Below, one piece after another: positions 7,811 to 15,354 of a stretch of 15,354 nt of DNA. Made by a program: the position numbers and the translations under genes. Each line of letters opens with the position of its first letter. The stretch's first letter is position 1. The notes beneath the pieces are model-generated. The model did no database searches. It was not told where the DNA came from and was given only the letters and a program-made list of their open reading frames with translations. Origin of the DNA: Candidatus Martarchaeota archaeon (GTDB lineage Archaea; Micrarchaeota; Micrarchaeia; Micrarchaeales; CABMGC01); NCBI GenBank assembly GCA_023379075.1, contig JAMCSO010000016.1, positions 1-15,354 of the forward strand, given 5' to 3'.

Positions 7811-7891
7811 CTATACTCTCTAATATTATATCTCCATATTCCTTCAGAGATTCCTTGATCTGATCGCTTCAGAGATCTATGGTGTGTTCAA

Positions 7892-10552
7892 TTGATCAAA
7901 TTTTATGAAAAACCCTTCTCAAAGGAAGAAAGCCTATCAAGCCTCTCGCCAGAGGTTAGATCTTGGTTTGAAGAGACACACAAAGAGCTCACCCCCCCAC
8001 AATACTACTCATTCAAGCTAATAAGCGAAGGCAATAATATATTGATAACAGCACCAACTGGCAGCGGAAAGACATTCTCTGCATTCATGTCTATAATAAG
8101 CAACTTGATGCGCAAGGAACGCGAAGGCTCTCTTGAAGATAAAGTTTACTGTATTTATATATCGCCACTCAGAGCTCTTAACAACGATGTTTACAAGAAC
8201 CTCTCCAAGCCTCTGGAGGAGCTCTATGCTTCTCTAGATGGAGAAAAGAAAAAGATATCAATAGGTGTGAGGACAGGCGATACAACCCAGAGCGAGAGGC
8301 AAAAACAATTAAGGAAGCCACCAAACATTCTTGTAACAACCCCAGAGAGCCTGGCAATACTGATCAACTCTCCAAGGTTCCTTGAAAATCTGCGCGCCAT
8401 TGAATATGTGGTTGTAGATGAGATACACGAACTTGCAAACAACAAGAGGGGGGTACACCTCTCCTTATCTCTTGAAAGGCTGGCAGATCTGATAGGCAAG
8501 GATTTCATAAGGGTGGGCCTTGGCGCCACTCTCCATCCAATAGATGAAGCCGCAAAATTTCTGGCTGGTTACAAGAGCGCAACTGAGGAGAGAGATTGTT
8601 ATATAGTTGATGCAACATGGGAAAAGAAGACGGACCTTCTTACAATTAGCCCTGTAAAAGACATAATCAACGCAAGCGATGAGAAGATTGAGAACCAGGT
8701 CTATTCAAAGATAAACCGCATTATAAGAAAGAACAAGACAACACTCATATTCACAAACACCAGAAGCGGTACAGAACGGGTAATATTCAACTTGATGAGA
8801 CGATTCAAGTATAGTGAAGATTCCATAGCAGCTCATCATGGATCTCTCTCAAGGGAAGCGAGGCTCGGAGTGGAAGATATGCTCAAGAAAGGCAAGCTTA
8901 AGTGTGCAGTATCCTCTACTAGTCTTGAACTTGGAGTTGATATAGGCGATATAGACAACGTGATCCAGCTTGGCTCACCCAAGAGCGTGACCAGGGCCAT
9001 ACAGCGGGTTGGAAGAAGTGGCCACAGCTTCAATGATGTAGCAGTAGGGGAGATAATAGTGATGAATAGGGATGATCTTGTAGAGTGCTCTATAATATTT
9101 GATTCTGTAAAAAAGCGAAAGCTTGACTCCTTTTTTGTGCCGAAGAATGCTCTGGACATACTATGCCAGCACGTGGTTGGCATGTCATTAAACAAGAAAT
9201 GGACAGTTTCTGATGCAATAGCTGTGATACGGAAGGCATACCCATATCACGAACTAAGCGATTCGGACTTCCTGGCAGTCCTAGAATATCTCTCTGGCAT
9301 GTATGTTGGGCTTGAGAGCAGGAGGGTATATGGCAAGATATGGTATGATGAGAAGGAAAAGACCTTTGGCAGAAGAGGAAAGTTCACAAAGATAATATAC
9401 TATCTGAATCTTGGGAGCATACCTGACACGTCTGCAGTTGATGTTTATACGACAAAAGGGAAGGAATGGCTCGGCAGCATAGAAGAGGAGTTCCTATCCA
9501 GACTGAAGCCCGATGACATATTCGTGCTTGGCGGGAAGCTTTACAGGTTCGAGTACGCCAGAGCCATGGTCTGTTTTGTGAGCAAGGCAGAAAGCAGATC
9601 GCCAACAATACCTCCATGGTTCTCGGAGCAATTGCCACTGACATATGATCTCGCAATCTCCATAGGGAAATTCAGGGGAGAGTTCGCAAAAGCAGTAGAG
9701 CGCGATATAAACAAAGACAAGAGATTCATATCCTTGCTATCAACAGGAAAGACAAAGCCGGGAAAGGAGTCGAGCAAGATACTAGATGCGATGCCAATAG
9801 ATGATAATGCAAAAAGCTCCATCTTCTCATACTTCGCAGAGCAGCTAATCTATGCCAAATATATACCAAACGACAAATTCATTCTTATAGAGAAAACAAG
9901 AGATAAGGAGAGGAAACATCATCTTACAGTATTTCACAGCCTGTATGGGCGAAGGATAAACGATGCCTTATCTAGGACACTTGCCATACTGGCAAGTGAG
10001 TATCTTGGAATAGAGGTCAGCATGATAATAAATGATAATGGCTTTGTGCTTATAACAGAGAAAGAGATAAATTCCAAGGATCTCAGTGAGATGATCGGAG
10101 ACCTTGGAAATGTTGATATGGAATCTTTGCTCAAGGACAACATTCGAAGAACTGAGCTCATGAAACGTAAGTTTAGGCACTGCGCAGCCAGAAGCTTCAT
10201 GATCCTGCGAAACTATAAGGGAAGAAAGATCAGCATAAGCAGACAGCAGATAAGCTCGCAATCGCTCCTAAGGGCCTCCGAAGAGATCGGTCCGAACTTT
10301 CCAGTGATAAAGGAGACTTATAGGGAGATATTGGAAGATACCATGGATCTTCCAAGAGCAAAGGAGATTGCGAGATCGCTCTTCTCTGGAGAGATCTCGC
10401 ATAAGATAATAAATACTGTGGTTCCTTCGCCATTCTCACATATACTCGTATCATTTGGGGAGGCAGACGTGGTAATGATGAAAGACAGAAGAAAGCACCT
10501 GAGAGATCTCCACAAAAAGGTAATACTCAGCATAAAGAAGGGTGCAAAATGA
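7892..10552 (+). CDS. lhr: Lhr-type SF2 DNA/RNA helicase
   Basis: ATP-dependent 3'-5' helicase of the Lhr family, linked in archaea and bacteria to DNA repair and nucleic-acid remodelling. It has 886 aa, near the usual archaeal size. The first RecA domain has Walker A APTGSGKT (54-61), motif Ia SPLRAL, Ib TTPESL, DEIH at 176-179 and motif III GATL. The second has IFTNTRSGTERV, STSLELGVDIGDID and motif VI QRVGRSGH (371-378). The winged-helix and large Lhr C-terminal regions follow. The start is TTG 7892: a stop at 7856-7858 closes the frame upstream and no in-frame ATG or GTG lies between. GGTG at 7881-7884 is a possible ribosome binding site. The end overlaps the phosphoesterase gene by ATGA, so the two are translationally coupled. 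Confidence 0.95.
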   Translation: MIKFYEKPFSKEESLSSLSPEVRSWFEETHKELTPPQYYSFKLISEGNNILITAPTGSGKTFSAFMSIISNLMRKEREGSLEDKVYCIYISPLRALNNDVYKNLSKPLEELYASLDGEKKKISIGVRTGDTTQSERQKQLRKPPNILVTTPESLAILINSPRFLENLRAIEYVVVDEIHELANNKRGVHLSLSLERLADLIGKDFIRVGLGATLHPIDEAAKFLAGYKSATEERDCYIVDATWEKKTDLLTISPVKDIINASDEKIENQVYSKINRIIRKNKTTLIFTNTRSGTERVIFNLMRRFKYSEDSIAAHHGSLSREARLGVEDMLKKGKLKCAVSSTSLELGVDIGDIDNVIQLGSPKSVTRAIQRVGRSGHSFNDVAVGEIIVMNRDDLVECSIIFDSVKKRKLDSFFVPKNALDILCQHVVGMSLNKKWTVSDAIAVIRKAYPYHELSDSDFLAVLEYLSGMYVGLESRRVYGKIWYDEKEKTFGRRGKFTKIIYYLNLGSIPDTSAVDVYTTKGKEWLGSIEEEFLSRLKPDDIFVLGGKLYRFEYARAMVCFVSKAESRSPTIPPWFSEQLPLTYDLAISIGKFRGEFAKAVERDINKDKRFISLLSTGKTKPGKESSKILDAMPIDDNAKSSIFSYFAEQLIYAKYIPNDKFILIEKTRDKERKHHLTVFHSLYGRRINDALSRTLAILASEYLGIEVSMIINDNGFVLITEKEINSKDLSEMIGDLGNVDMESLLKDNIRRTELMKRKFRHCAARSFMILRNYKGRKISISRQQISSQSLLRASEEIGPNFPVIKETYREILEDTMDLPRAKEIARSLFSGEISHKIINTVVPSPFSHILVSFGEADVVMMKDRRKHLRDLHKKVILSIKKGAK

Positions 10553-11307
10553 ATATCAATAAGGACACGGAAGCAATAGATGGACTTCCAATATTATTCA
10601 TAAGACCGCTGTCTGCACTCGTCTGTTCTGATCTGCACCTTGGCTATGAGGGAGTAGCTGCAGAGAAAGGCATAATGCTTCCAAAGATAAACTTCAGGAA
10701 GATCAAGGAGCAGATAAAGCTAGCTCAGGATCATGCACACGCATCTTCCATAATAATAAATGGCGACATTAAAAACGAGTTCTCAAAGGTGCACACAGAA
10801 GAATTCAACGAGTTTAACGATCTGGTAAAATATCTAAAGAAGGATCTGGGCATCAAAAACGTAACTTTGATCAAAGGCAATCACGACAACTTTATAGACC
10901 GGCTCGAAAAGCCTCTTGGTGTGAGAGTCGAGAGGCAGCAGGTGCTTATGGACAACTTTCTTTTCTTTCATGGCGAAGAGCCTCCAGACCTGAATGAAGA
11001 GAAAGTCCTGGTAATGGGTCATCTGCATCCATGCATCTCTATATACAGCAGCTTAGGGATAAAAGAGAAGCTCCGCTGTTTTTTGGTAGGTAAGACCAGA
11101 AGCAACAAGGAACTCATAATCCTGCCTGCCATGAATTATTTTTCCGAAGGCATAGAAATCAATTCACCATCTAAGCCAAAGTTATCTGGAGTCCTCAGCT
11201 CGATAGCAGATATAAACAGCATGCGGGCATTGTGCATCTGCGAAGAAGAAACCCTGGATTTCGGAACAATACACGACCTAACATTATTAAGCAATAAGAT
11301 CCTCTAG
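10549..11307 (+). CDS. SbcD/Mre11-related metallophosphoesterase (Lhr partner)
   Basis: Calcineurin-like phosphoesterase of the archaeal SbcD-related type (COG1407/TIGR00024), 252 aa. All metal-ligand motifs are present: SDLHLG (Asp28, His30), NGD (Asp73), GNHD (110-113), HGEE (His141) and GHLHP (157-161). It probably cleaves phosphodiesters in nucleic acids, though its substrate is not shown here. It starts inside the lhr stop codon (ATGA overlap). Coupling of an Lhr helicase with such a phosphoesterase is a recognised gene pairing, suggesting unwinding and trimming in one pathway. It ends in TAG, the only TAG terminator among the genes here. The EEP-family gene follows after 16 nt, apparently in the same transcript. 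Confidence 0.92.
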   Translation: MNINKDTEAIDGLPILFIRPLSALVCSDLHLGYEGVAAEKGIMLPKINFRKIKEQIKLAQDHAHASSIIINGDIKNEFSKVHTEEFNEFNDLVKYLKKDLGIKNVTLIKGNHDNFIDRLEKPLGVRVERQQVLMDNFLFFHGEEPPDLNEEKVLVMGHLHPCISIYSSLGIKEKLRCFLVGKTRSNKELIILPAMNYFSEGIEINSPSKPKLSGVLSSIADINSMRALCICEEETLDFGTIHDLTLLSNKIL

Positions 11308-11323
11308 ATCCTTCAGTGACAAT

Positions 11324-12160
11324 ATGGAACTAATAACGCTCAACGCATGGGGAGGAAGGCTCGGAGAAAGCCTGCTACAGTTCCTTGGCCGGCTTTCCAG
11401 CGATGTTGATATAATATGTCTACAGGAAGTTCCAAGCACAGGCAAGATTCTGGAAGGAAGTAAAGAATGGAGCAATGCAAACAAGGTGGCTGATGATCAT
11501 GCTGTCCATAAGGGCCAGAAAGTGCCTGATCTATACAAAGAGATATGCAGAACCCTGCCAGAGTTCAATGCCTTTGTCTCTCCCCAATACTCGTCTACAG
11601 GCGAATCCCTCGCAACATTTGTAAACAAGCGACTTGAGGTGATGCAGAGCAGTTCGAGCCGCGCCTGCCCTCCCATCAGAATCGACTACAGATTATCAAA
11701 CGGAGAGATTGTCCCATACGAATTTAACTCTCCGGTCTTCCACATCTCTATCTGGGATAATGAGGTTGCACTTAATATAATCAATGTTCATGGACTATGG
11801 CAGCCCGTTGGGAAAGTTGATACAAGCTAAAGGCTCTCTCAATCTGCATTCTGGACAAGGCTCTTAACCAGCTTGCCGGGCAAGAGAATACTCTGTGGAG
11901 ATCTCAATCTTTATCCAGACACCAAAAGCATAAAAAAAATTGAAGAGAGTGGAATGCGTAATCTAATAAAGGAATATAAGATTGACTCAACCAGAAGCGA
12001 GATGTACGATCTACAGCTCAGAGCAAGAGGGAAGGAACCTACAAAAAAAGATTGGTTTGCAGATTATGTATTTGTATCAAAAGATATTAAGGTTCTAGAC
12101 TTCAAAGCCATCAACCAAACAGTATCGGATCACCTTCCATTGCTTATTAAGTTCAAATAA
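11324..12160 (+). pseudogene. Endonuclease/exonuclease/phosphatase-family gene with one in-frame TAA
   Basis: Metal-dependent hydrolase of the EEP (DNase I/APE1-like) fold, 279 codons including both stops. The first part (11324-11830, 168 aa) carries LNAWGG (Asn7), CLQE (Glu35) and NVHGLW. The frame is cut by TAA at 11828-11830 (codon 169), then stays open to 12160 with CGDLNL (Asp193, Asn195), FADYVFVS and SDHLPL. Both halves are needed for the active site. Across the stop the sequence reads KVDTS, stop, RLSQS; relatives usually have a charged residue in DxPER here, so GAA to TAA is the simplest change. The second part could start alone at TTG 11873 but would lack the N-terminal catalytic residues. 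It may be a nonsense mutation, a sequence error or readthrough. It follows lhr and the phosphoesterase, probably in one operon. Confidence 0.85.
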
Positions 12161-12174
12161 CGCCATTACAGAAA

Positions 12175-12186
12175 GAGATAAAAGAT
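12175..12186 (+). promoter_or_regulatory. Possible TATA-like box before the repeat protein
   Basis: GAGATAAAAGAT is centred about 27 nt before ATG 12207, a distance suited to leaderless transcription. The match is modest, and the gene could also be read from the upstream operon, since the spacer is only 46 nt. Confidence 0.35.
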
Positions 12187-12206
12187 CACAATATTGATTA
12201 TTAAAC

Positions 12207-13160
12207 ATGGGGCTTGAAGACCTACAGAGCATAAAGAGGACATATTCAGAAAACATCACTGCAGTCACAACGCTTACCGCAAAGATTATAACAGATGAGA
12301 TCGAGGAGACGCTTTCCAAAAGCAGCCCTTTCACAAAGCTTCTGCTCAAGATCGGGGGAAAACGCGCCGAAGAAGCCGCTGCTCCATACATATCAGCAAT
12401 AATAATGCTCGCTTTCGAGATGAAACCGATAACAGATGATGGCCTAAAGCGAATAATCAATGCTGCCGGGATTGTCCCAAATGCCAGACTTCTGCATTTT
12501 GCAGCCTCGATCAAGATTGCAGAACTTCTTCCTTATGTGCCTACCGCATACCTCCTAAAAGTGAATGGGTTGGGGGTTACTGAAGAAAGAATCATTAACG
12601 TTCTGAATTCAATAGGCGTGCCTGCAAACAAAGAGAGTGCATCAAAGGTGCTAAAGAGCTATATGGAGAAGGAATCACAATCTGCAATGGCAACTCCCGG
12701 AAGATCAAACGCACTCCAAGAAAAGATCGAGCACTCCATAACTGATGTTGCAAAGATGATATCCCGGCTGACAAACATGGAACTGGAGAGAACATTCGAG
12801 CGGAAGGACACAATGGCGTATATAAAGGATCTCATGCCTTATCTAACAGCAACAGCAGAGCTCGCGTTCCTCGGAAAAGATCTCGGGCAAATAAACATGG
12901 ATGCTTTCATGGCGAACATCCGCTCAATAGTTGGTGCACTGGGAATTAAACCTGAAGAGAAGATGATCAAGTTCGTATCCAATCTTAATTATGGAAACGC
13001 ACTAATGTATGTGCCACCACTATTCTTCCTTCTTTCAATAAAGATCCAGCCGACCCTAGAAAAAATAGGCGACATAGCCGCTGCAATAAATATACCAAGG
13101 GACGATGCGCAGGCAGGTTATGTGCTAACAATATACAATGATATAAAAACGACCTTCTGA
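12207..13160 (+). CDS. Internally duplicated helical protein with ribosomal stalk P1-like units
   Basis: A 317-residue, apparently all-helical soluble protein; no known family recognised. It is a two-fold duplication. Each half is about 158 residues, with a helical linker (SENITAVTTLTAKIITDEIE near 14-33; HSITDVAKMISRLTNMELE near 176-194) followed by two units. The units lie near 60-108, 109-157, 211-266 and 267-317. They begin PYISA, PYVPT, PYLTA and MYVPP, continue through a hydrophobic helix, then a segment such as ITDDGLKRIINAAGI or VTEERIINVLNSIGV. This pattern resembles the N-terminal dimerisation domain of archaeal ribosomal stalk protein P1. The flexible acidic tail of real stalk proteins is absent, so it is not ribosomal P1 itself. 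The duplication is visible directly; the P1 relation is inference. It converges on the gene at 13167 with a 6-nt gap. Confidence 0.85.
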   Translation: MGLEDLQSIKRTYSENITAVTTLTAKIITDEIEETLSKSSPFTKLLLKIGGKRAEEAAAPYISAIIMLAFEMKPITDDGLKRIINAAGIVPNARLLHFAASIKIAELLPYVPTAYLLKVNGLGVTEERIINVLNSIGVPANKESASKVLKSYMEKESQSAMATPGRSNALQEKIEHSITDVAKMISRLTNMELERTFERKDTMAYIKDLMPYLTATAELAFLGKDLGQINMDAFMANIRSIVGALGIKPEEKMIKFVSNLNYGNALMYVPPLFFLLSIKIQPTLEKIGDIAAAINIPRDDAQAGYVLTIYNDIKTTF

Positions 13161-13166
13161 TCCCTT

Positions 13167-13865
13167 TCATACGCCATGGAACCAGAAGCCTTTCTCTCCC
13201 TTCTTCTTTGAACCAAAGATCTTTTCTACGAATGTCAATTCTTTCTTCTCTGAGAAGTTGATTGGAAGATCACTTACAAGCGCTGTATGGGATCTCGCAT
13301 AATCATCCTGCCATTCCATAAACTTTCTCCTCTTTTCGTTGTCACCCTCAACTCTCCTAATTTCCCACTTTTCTTTCATGGCCTTCCACTCTTCTGGAGA
13401 ATATGAATAAGGTGGACGCTCCCTTATGGATGGTGGATTGAACTGGTAACTGAATATCTCCTTATAATAATCACAATCTCTCTCCTGAAGGCTCTTTGGG
13501 TCTATCCTGATGCCTTCTCCAGCAAGAAAGTCTGCAATTCCCTGAAGGCTAATTTTTTCCTTTCCATTGTCTGCTCCAACTGGATTGTATGTTATTGTTA
13601 TTCTTCTCCAGACAAACTCTATCTTTGCTCTTAAGATGGCCTCTTGAAGAAGAAGCCTATACTGCACTCTTGCACAGTGTTCTATGTCTATGAGATCGTC
13701 TTTGCTAAGATTTGTAAAGACTACTTCCTTGACTGTTTTGTATGGTACTCTATAAATTTTACCGTCTTCCGCTTTAACAAAGTCCTTTGTGTAGTCATAA
13801 GCGCTCTGCTGTTGCAGATCTTTTATATACGCATTCTCTACAGGGGTGTTGTCTCTTCGATCCAT
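13167..13865 (-). CDS. Conserved-looking protein of unknown function next to the Tes-like gene
   Basis: A 232-residue soluble protein, not recognised. A charged N-terminus leads to a segment with IYRVPYKTVKEVVFTNLSKDDL and a helix ARVQYRLLLQEAILRAK. Next comes a strand-turn-helix (VWRRITITYNPVGADN, then LQGIADFLAGEGIRID), faintly like a ferredoxin-fold metal-binding domain but lacking a CxxC. A Pro/Tyr-rich region (RERPPYSYSPEEW), a charged helix, and a C-terminus with Lys-rich and aromatic ends (GFWFHGV) follow. The ATG is preceded at 5 nt by GGTG (13871-13874). It starts 24 nt after the Tes-like gene stops, so the two are probably co-transcribed and may work together. I assign no function. 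Confidence 0.85.
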   Translation of the reverse strand: MDRRDNTPVENAYIKDLQQQSAYDYTKDFVKAEDGKIYRVPYKTVKEVVFTNLSKDDLIDIEHCARVQYRLLLQEAILRAKIEFVWRRITITYNPVGADNGKEKISLQGIADFLAGEGIRIDPKSLQERDCDYYKEIFSYQFNPPSIRERPPYSYSPEEWKAMKEKWEIRRVEGDNEKRRKFMEWQDDYARSHTALVSDLPINFSEKKELTFVEKIFGSKKKGEKGFWFHGV

Positions 13866-13870
13866 AACCG

Positions 13871-13889
13871 CACCTGTCTAATAAAAAAT
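13871..13889 (-). promoter_or_regulatory. Ribosome binding site and AT-rich spacer before the unknown gene
   Basis: On the minus strand GGTG (13871-13874) sits 5 nt before the ATG at 13865 and fits an archaeal Shine-Dalgarno sequence, supporting this start. The T-rich run TTTTTTATT just upstream could act as a weak terminator for the Tes-like gene, or is simply the spacer. Confidence 0.5.
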
Positions 13890-15354
13890 TCAGCATCCGC
13901 AAGAACCGCCGCATCCACAGGAAGAGCCAGTCTCGCTCTTACCGCATCCGCAAGAACCTGAATTCCCGCATCCGCACGATGATCCTCTATGCTCATATGA
14001 ATCCTTTGTGTTGATTGTCGTGCTTCCTGACGACATCATCTTTATCGGCATCCTTACATCATCAGCAACAGCCTTTCTTGGAATTCTCGCTTCTTCCCTG
14101 TTTATTGGGAGATGGAAATAGTCGATGCTTTCCTTGTAAACCTTTTTGTAAGCATCGCTGTTCTCAAGCGCCTTCACATCTCGATGGTATTTATCTTTGG
14201 AGTAGCCCCATTCCGGATGCATCGATTGCCATTCCTTCGAAGGTATGCTGTACTGCCTTTGTATCTTGTCTCTGTAAACCTCTGGGAAGACGTTGAATGT
14301 ACAGAATGGAAGAACTCTGCCATCAGGCATTGCATAATGGATATCGCACTTCTCCACCCTCTTTATATCATAGGTGTATTCATCTTGGAAGTGCATCATT
14401 CCCAGGAAGAGCGTCTTCAGCTGGAAGGATCCCATAGTTGAGAAGTCGTGCTTCAATATCAAGGACATGAGAAGCTTCGAGAAGCTTATCGATTTCGGCT
14501 GCTTTTCCTTGTCTATATACTTTCTTATCCCGGAAAGCGTCTTCAATGCTATGACTTTTCTCTCTATTTTTGATTTTCCCTCCATCTCGTAAACTGCATT
14601 CTGAAGGTGGTCGAGCAGACCAGGAGCATCTACAAACCTTGTAAGTGGAATTATCTTATTGTTTTTATCCATGAATAGGTAGTTTCCGGCTCCGCATGCA
14701 AAATGTATTGAAAGATCGTATTTGTATTCTCCTGTCAAAGCCTCTATAAACTTGTTTATACCTCCAACATATGGTACAGAGAACCAGTCTTCCTTGGCTA
14801 TCACTCCGTCTGTCTGTTCCTCTATCTGTTTTATAGCCCCAGGTATTGTTATTCTCTGTTTCTCCCTAAGTCTCGAAGGCATCCTGCCAACCAGGGATAC
14901 TGGCTGGAAATTTACTGCCTTTATAACATCCATATTATTGAGAGCGAAGTTTATTATGTCTCCGAGCTCATGATCATTAACTGTTCTGATTACTGTTGGG
15001 ACTAAAACTACCCCCAGTCCTGCCTTCCTGCAAGCTTCAAGCGTTGCAGGCACTTCCCAATGGTTCTTTGGGTTCGCCCTCTTGCTCACCCCATCAAAGC
15101 TCATATAAAGGCAACTCGTTCCAGCATGCCTTAGCTTTACTGCAAGACTTGGGTCAAGCCCTATATTTATTCCAGTAGTATTGAGTTGTATCTGATCGAA
15201 TCCAGCCTTCTTTGCATCTTGGACTATCTCTACAATATCTTCTTTCATTGTAGGCTCTCCTCCGGTTATCTGGAGTGCGTTTGCAGGTATTGGCTTTTGT
15301 GTTCTTAAAACATTAAATATATTATTGAGCTCATCTCTTGTCGGTTCGTATATC
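13890..15354 (-). CDS. COG1964 radical SAM protein, tetraether lipid synthase (Tes)-like; N-terminus outside window
   Basis: The frame is open from the window edge (base 15353) to TGA at 13890-13892, 487 codons; the ATG at 15248 is internal. The visible start includes LQITGGEPT, a radical SAM motif; the CxxxCxxC cluster motif must lie off the window. Then come QLNTTGI, SFDGV, NPKNHWEVP, VLVPTVIRTVNDHELG, NFQPVSLVGRMP and HFACGAGNYLFMD, which fit COG1964 and its tetraether lipid synthase branch (MJ0619 type). Tes joins isoprenoid chains of two archaeal diether lipids into membrane-spanning tetraethers. A later Cys-containing segment (KCDIHYAMPDGRVLPFC) may bind metal. The last 30 or so residues are a Ser/Gly/Cys tail with four SCGC motifs (8 Cys), which I do not know as a Tes feature. 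The radical SAM call is firm; the exact Tes function is probable only. Confidence 0.88.
   Translation of the reverse strand, partial: IYEPTRDELNNIFNVLRTQKPIPANALQITGGEPTMKEDIVEIVQDAKKAGFDQIQLNTTGINIGLDPSLAVKLRHAGTSCLYMSFDGVSKRANPKNHWEVPATLEACRKAGLGVVLVPTVIRTVNDHELGDIINFALNNMDVIKAVNFQPVSLVGRMPSRLREKQRITIPGAIKQIEEQTDGVIAKEDWFSVPYVGGINKFIEALTGEYKYDLSIHFACGAGNYLFMDKNNKIIPLTRFVDAPGLLDHLQNAVYEMEGKSKIERKVIALKTLSGIRKYIDKEKQPKSISFSKLLMSLILKHDFSTMGSFQLKTLFLGMMHFQDEYTYDIKRVEKCDIHYAMPDGRVLPFCTFNVFPEVYRDKIQRQYSIPSKEWQSMHPEWGYSKDKYHRDVKALENSDAYKKVYKESIDYFHLPINREEARIPRKAVADDVRMPIKMMSSGSTTINTKDSYEHRGSSCGCGNSGSCGCGKSETGSSCGCGGSCGC
13893..13982 (-). repeat. Short repeats encoding the Cys-Gly tail
   Basis: TGCGGATGC and close variants (minus strand) recur four times, encoding CGC; a 15-bp stretch is identical between the copies at about 13893 and 13948. 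The repeats are in frame, so they reflect the SCGC protein motif and probably arose by short tandem duplication. Confidence 0.8.

Noticed and set aside
11872..11884. Perfect 6+1+6 palindrome (CTTGCC/GGCAAG) as operator or terminator
   Set aside because: It is inside the EEP coding sequence (codons for LPGK) with no T-run after it; chance is sufficient.
5750..12160. TAA reassigned as a sense codon
   Set aside because: TAA ends dnaJ, the small basic protein at 7529 and the EEP gene itself at natural-looking C-termini, so TAA works as a stop here.
11873..12160. Independent small gene starting at TTG 11873
   Set aside because: It is the C-terminal half of the EEP fold in the same frame as the upstream part and has no visible promoter or ribosome binding site.
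13893..13990. CRISPR-like short repeats
   Set aside because: The repeats are only 9-15 bp, irregularly spaced, and in frame with the SCGC motifs of the radical SAM protein.

Overview
The window reads as compact archaeal chromosome. The archaeal signs are a fibrillarin (C/D-box rRNA 2'-O-methylase), an archaeal/eukaryotic-type tryptophanyl-tRNA synthetase, an Lhr-type SF2 helicase paired with an SbcD/Mre11-related phosphoesterase, and a COG1964 radical SAM protein resembling tetraether lipid synthase (Tes). Several TATA-like boxes lie about 25-35 nt upstream of start codons, as for leaderless or nearly leaderless mRNAs. DnaK/DnaJ and a histidine kinase/response regulator pair are bacterial-type families also found in many archaea. 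Spacers are tiny and convergent genes almost touch. A small-genome archaeon (Micrarchaeota/DPANN-like) is my guess, not shown by the sequence.

Layout. 1-1582 (+): the 3' end of dnaK, then dnaJ. 1638-2759 (+): trpS. 2762-3424 (-): fibrillarin, convergent with trpS. 3510-5726 (+): a soluble GAF/PAS histidine kinase. 5750-6226 (-): a small membrane-anchored protein interrupted by two in-frame TAA codons. 6332-7528 (+): a response regulator with a winged-helix-like N-terminus, a receiver and a degenerate GGDEF-like domain. 7529-7777 (-): a small basic protein. 7892-11307 (+): lhr and the phosphoesterase, overlapping by ATGA, followed at 11324-12160 by an endonuclease/exonuclease/phosphatase-family gene split by one in-frame TAA. 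12207-13160 (+): an internally duplicated helical protein whose units resemble ribosomal stalk protein P1. 13167-13865 (-): an unknown protein. 13890-15354 (-): the Tes-like radical SAM protein, cut by the window edge and ending in a Cys-Gly tail.

The most surprising observation is a perfect 29-bp inverted repeat. One arm (4866-4894) lies inside the histidine kinase, where it encodes normal PAS-domain sequence. The other (5953-5981) lies in the membrane-protein gene and supplies both of its in-frame stops. Reading frame and protein character resume on both sides of the patch, so it looks like a length-neutral overwrite copied from the kinase gene. The same arms also bracket the kinase's catalytic half, so recombination between them would separate sensor from kinase. 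The second most interesting item is the 317-residue protein built as [helical linker + two P1-like units] twice.

Functional groups: protein folding (DnaK-DnaJ), translation and rRNA modification (TrpRS, fibrillarin), signalling (kinase, regulator, possibly the membrane protein), nucleic-acid processing (Lhr, phosphoesterase, EEP enzyme) and membrane lipid chemistry (Tes-like). No stretch over 300 bases lacks a gene, and I saw no tRNA, rRNA, CRISPR array or insertion sequence.
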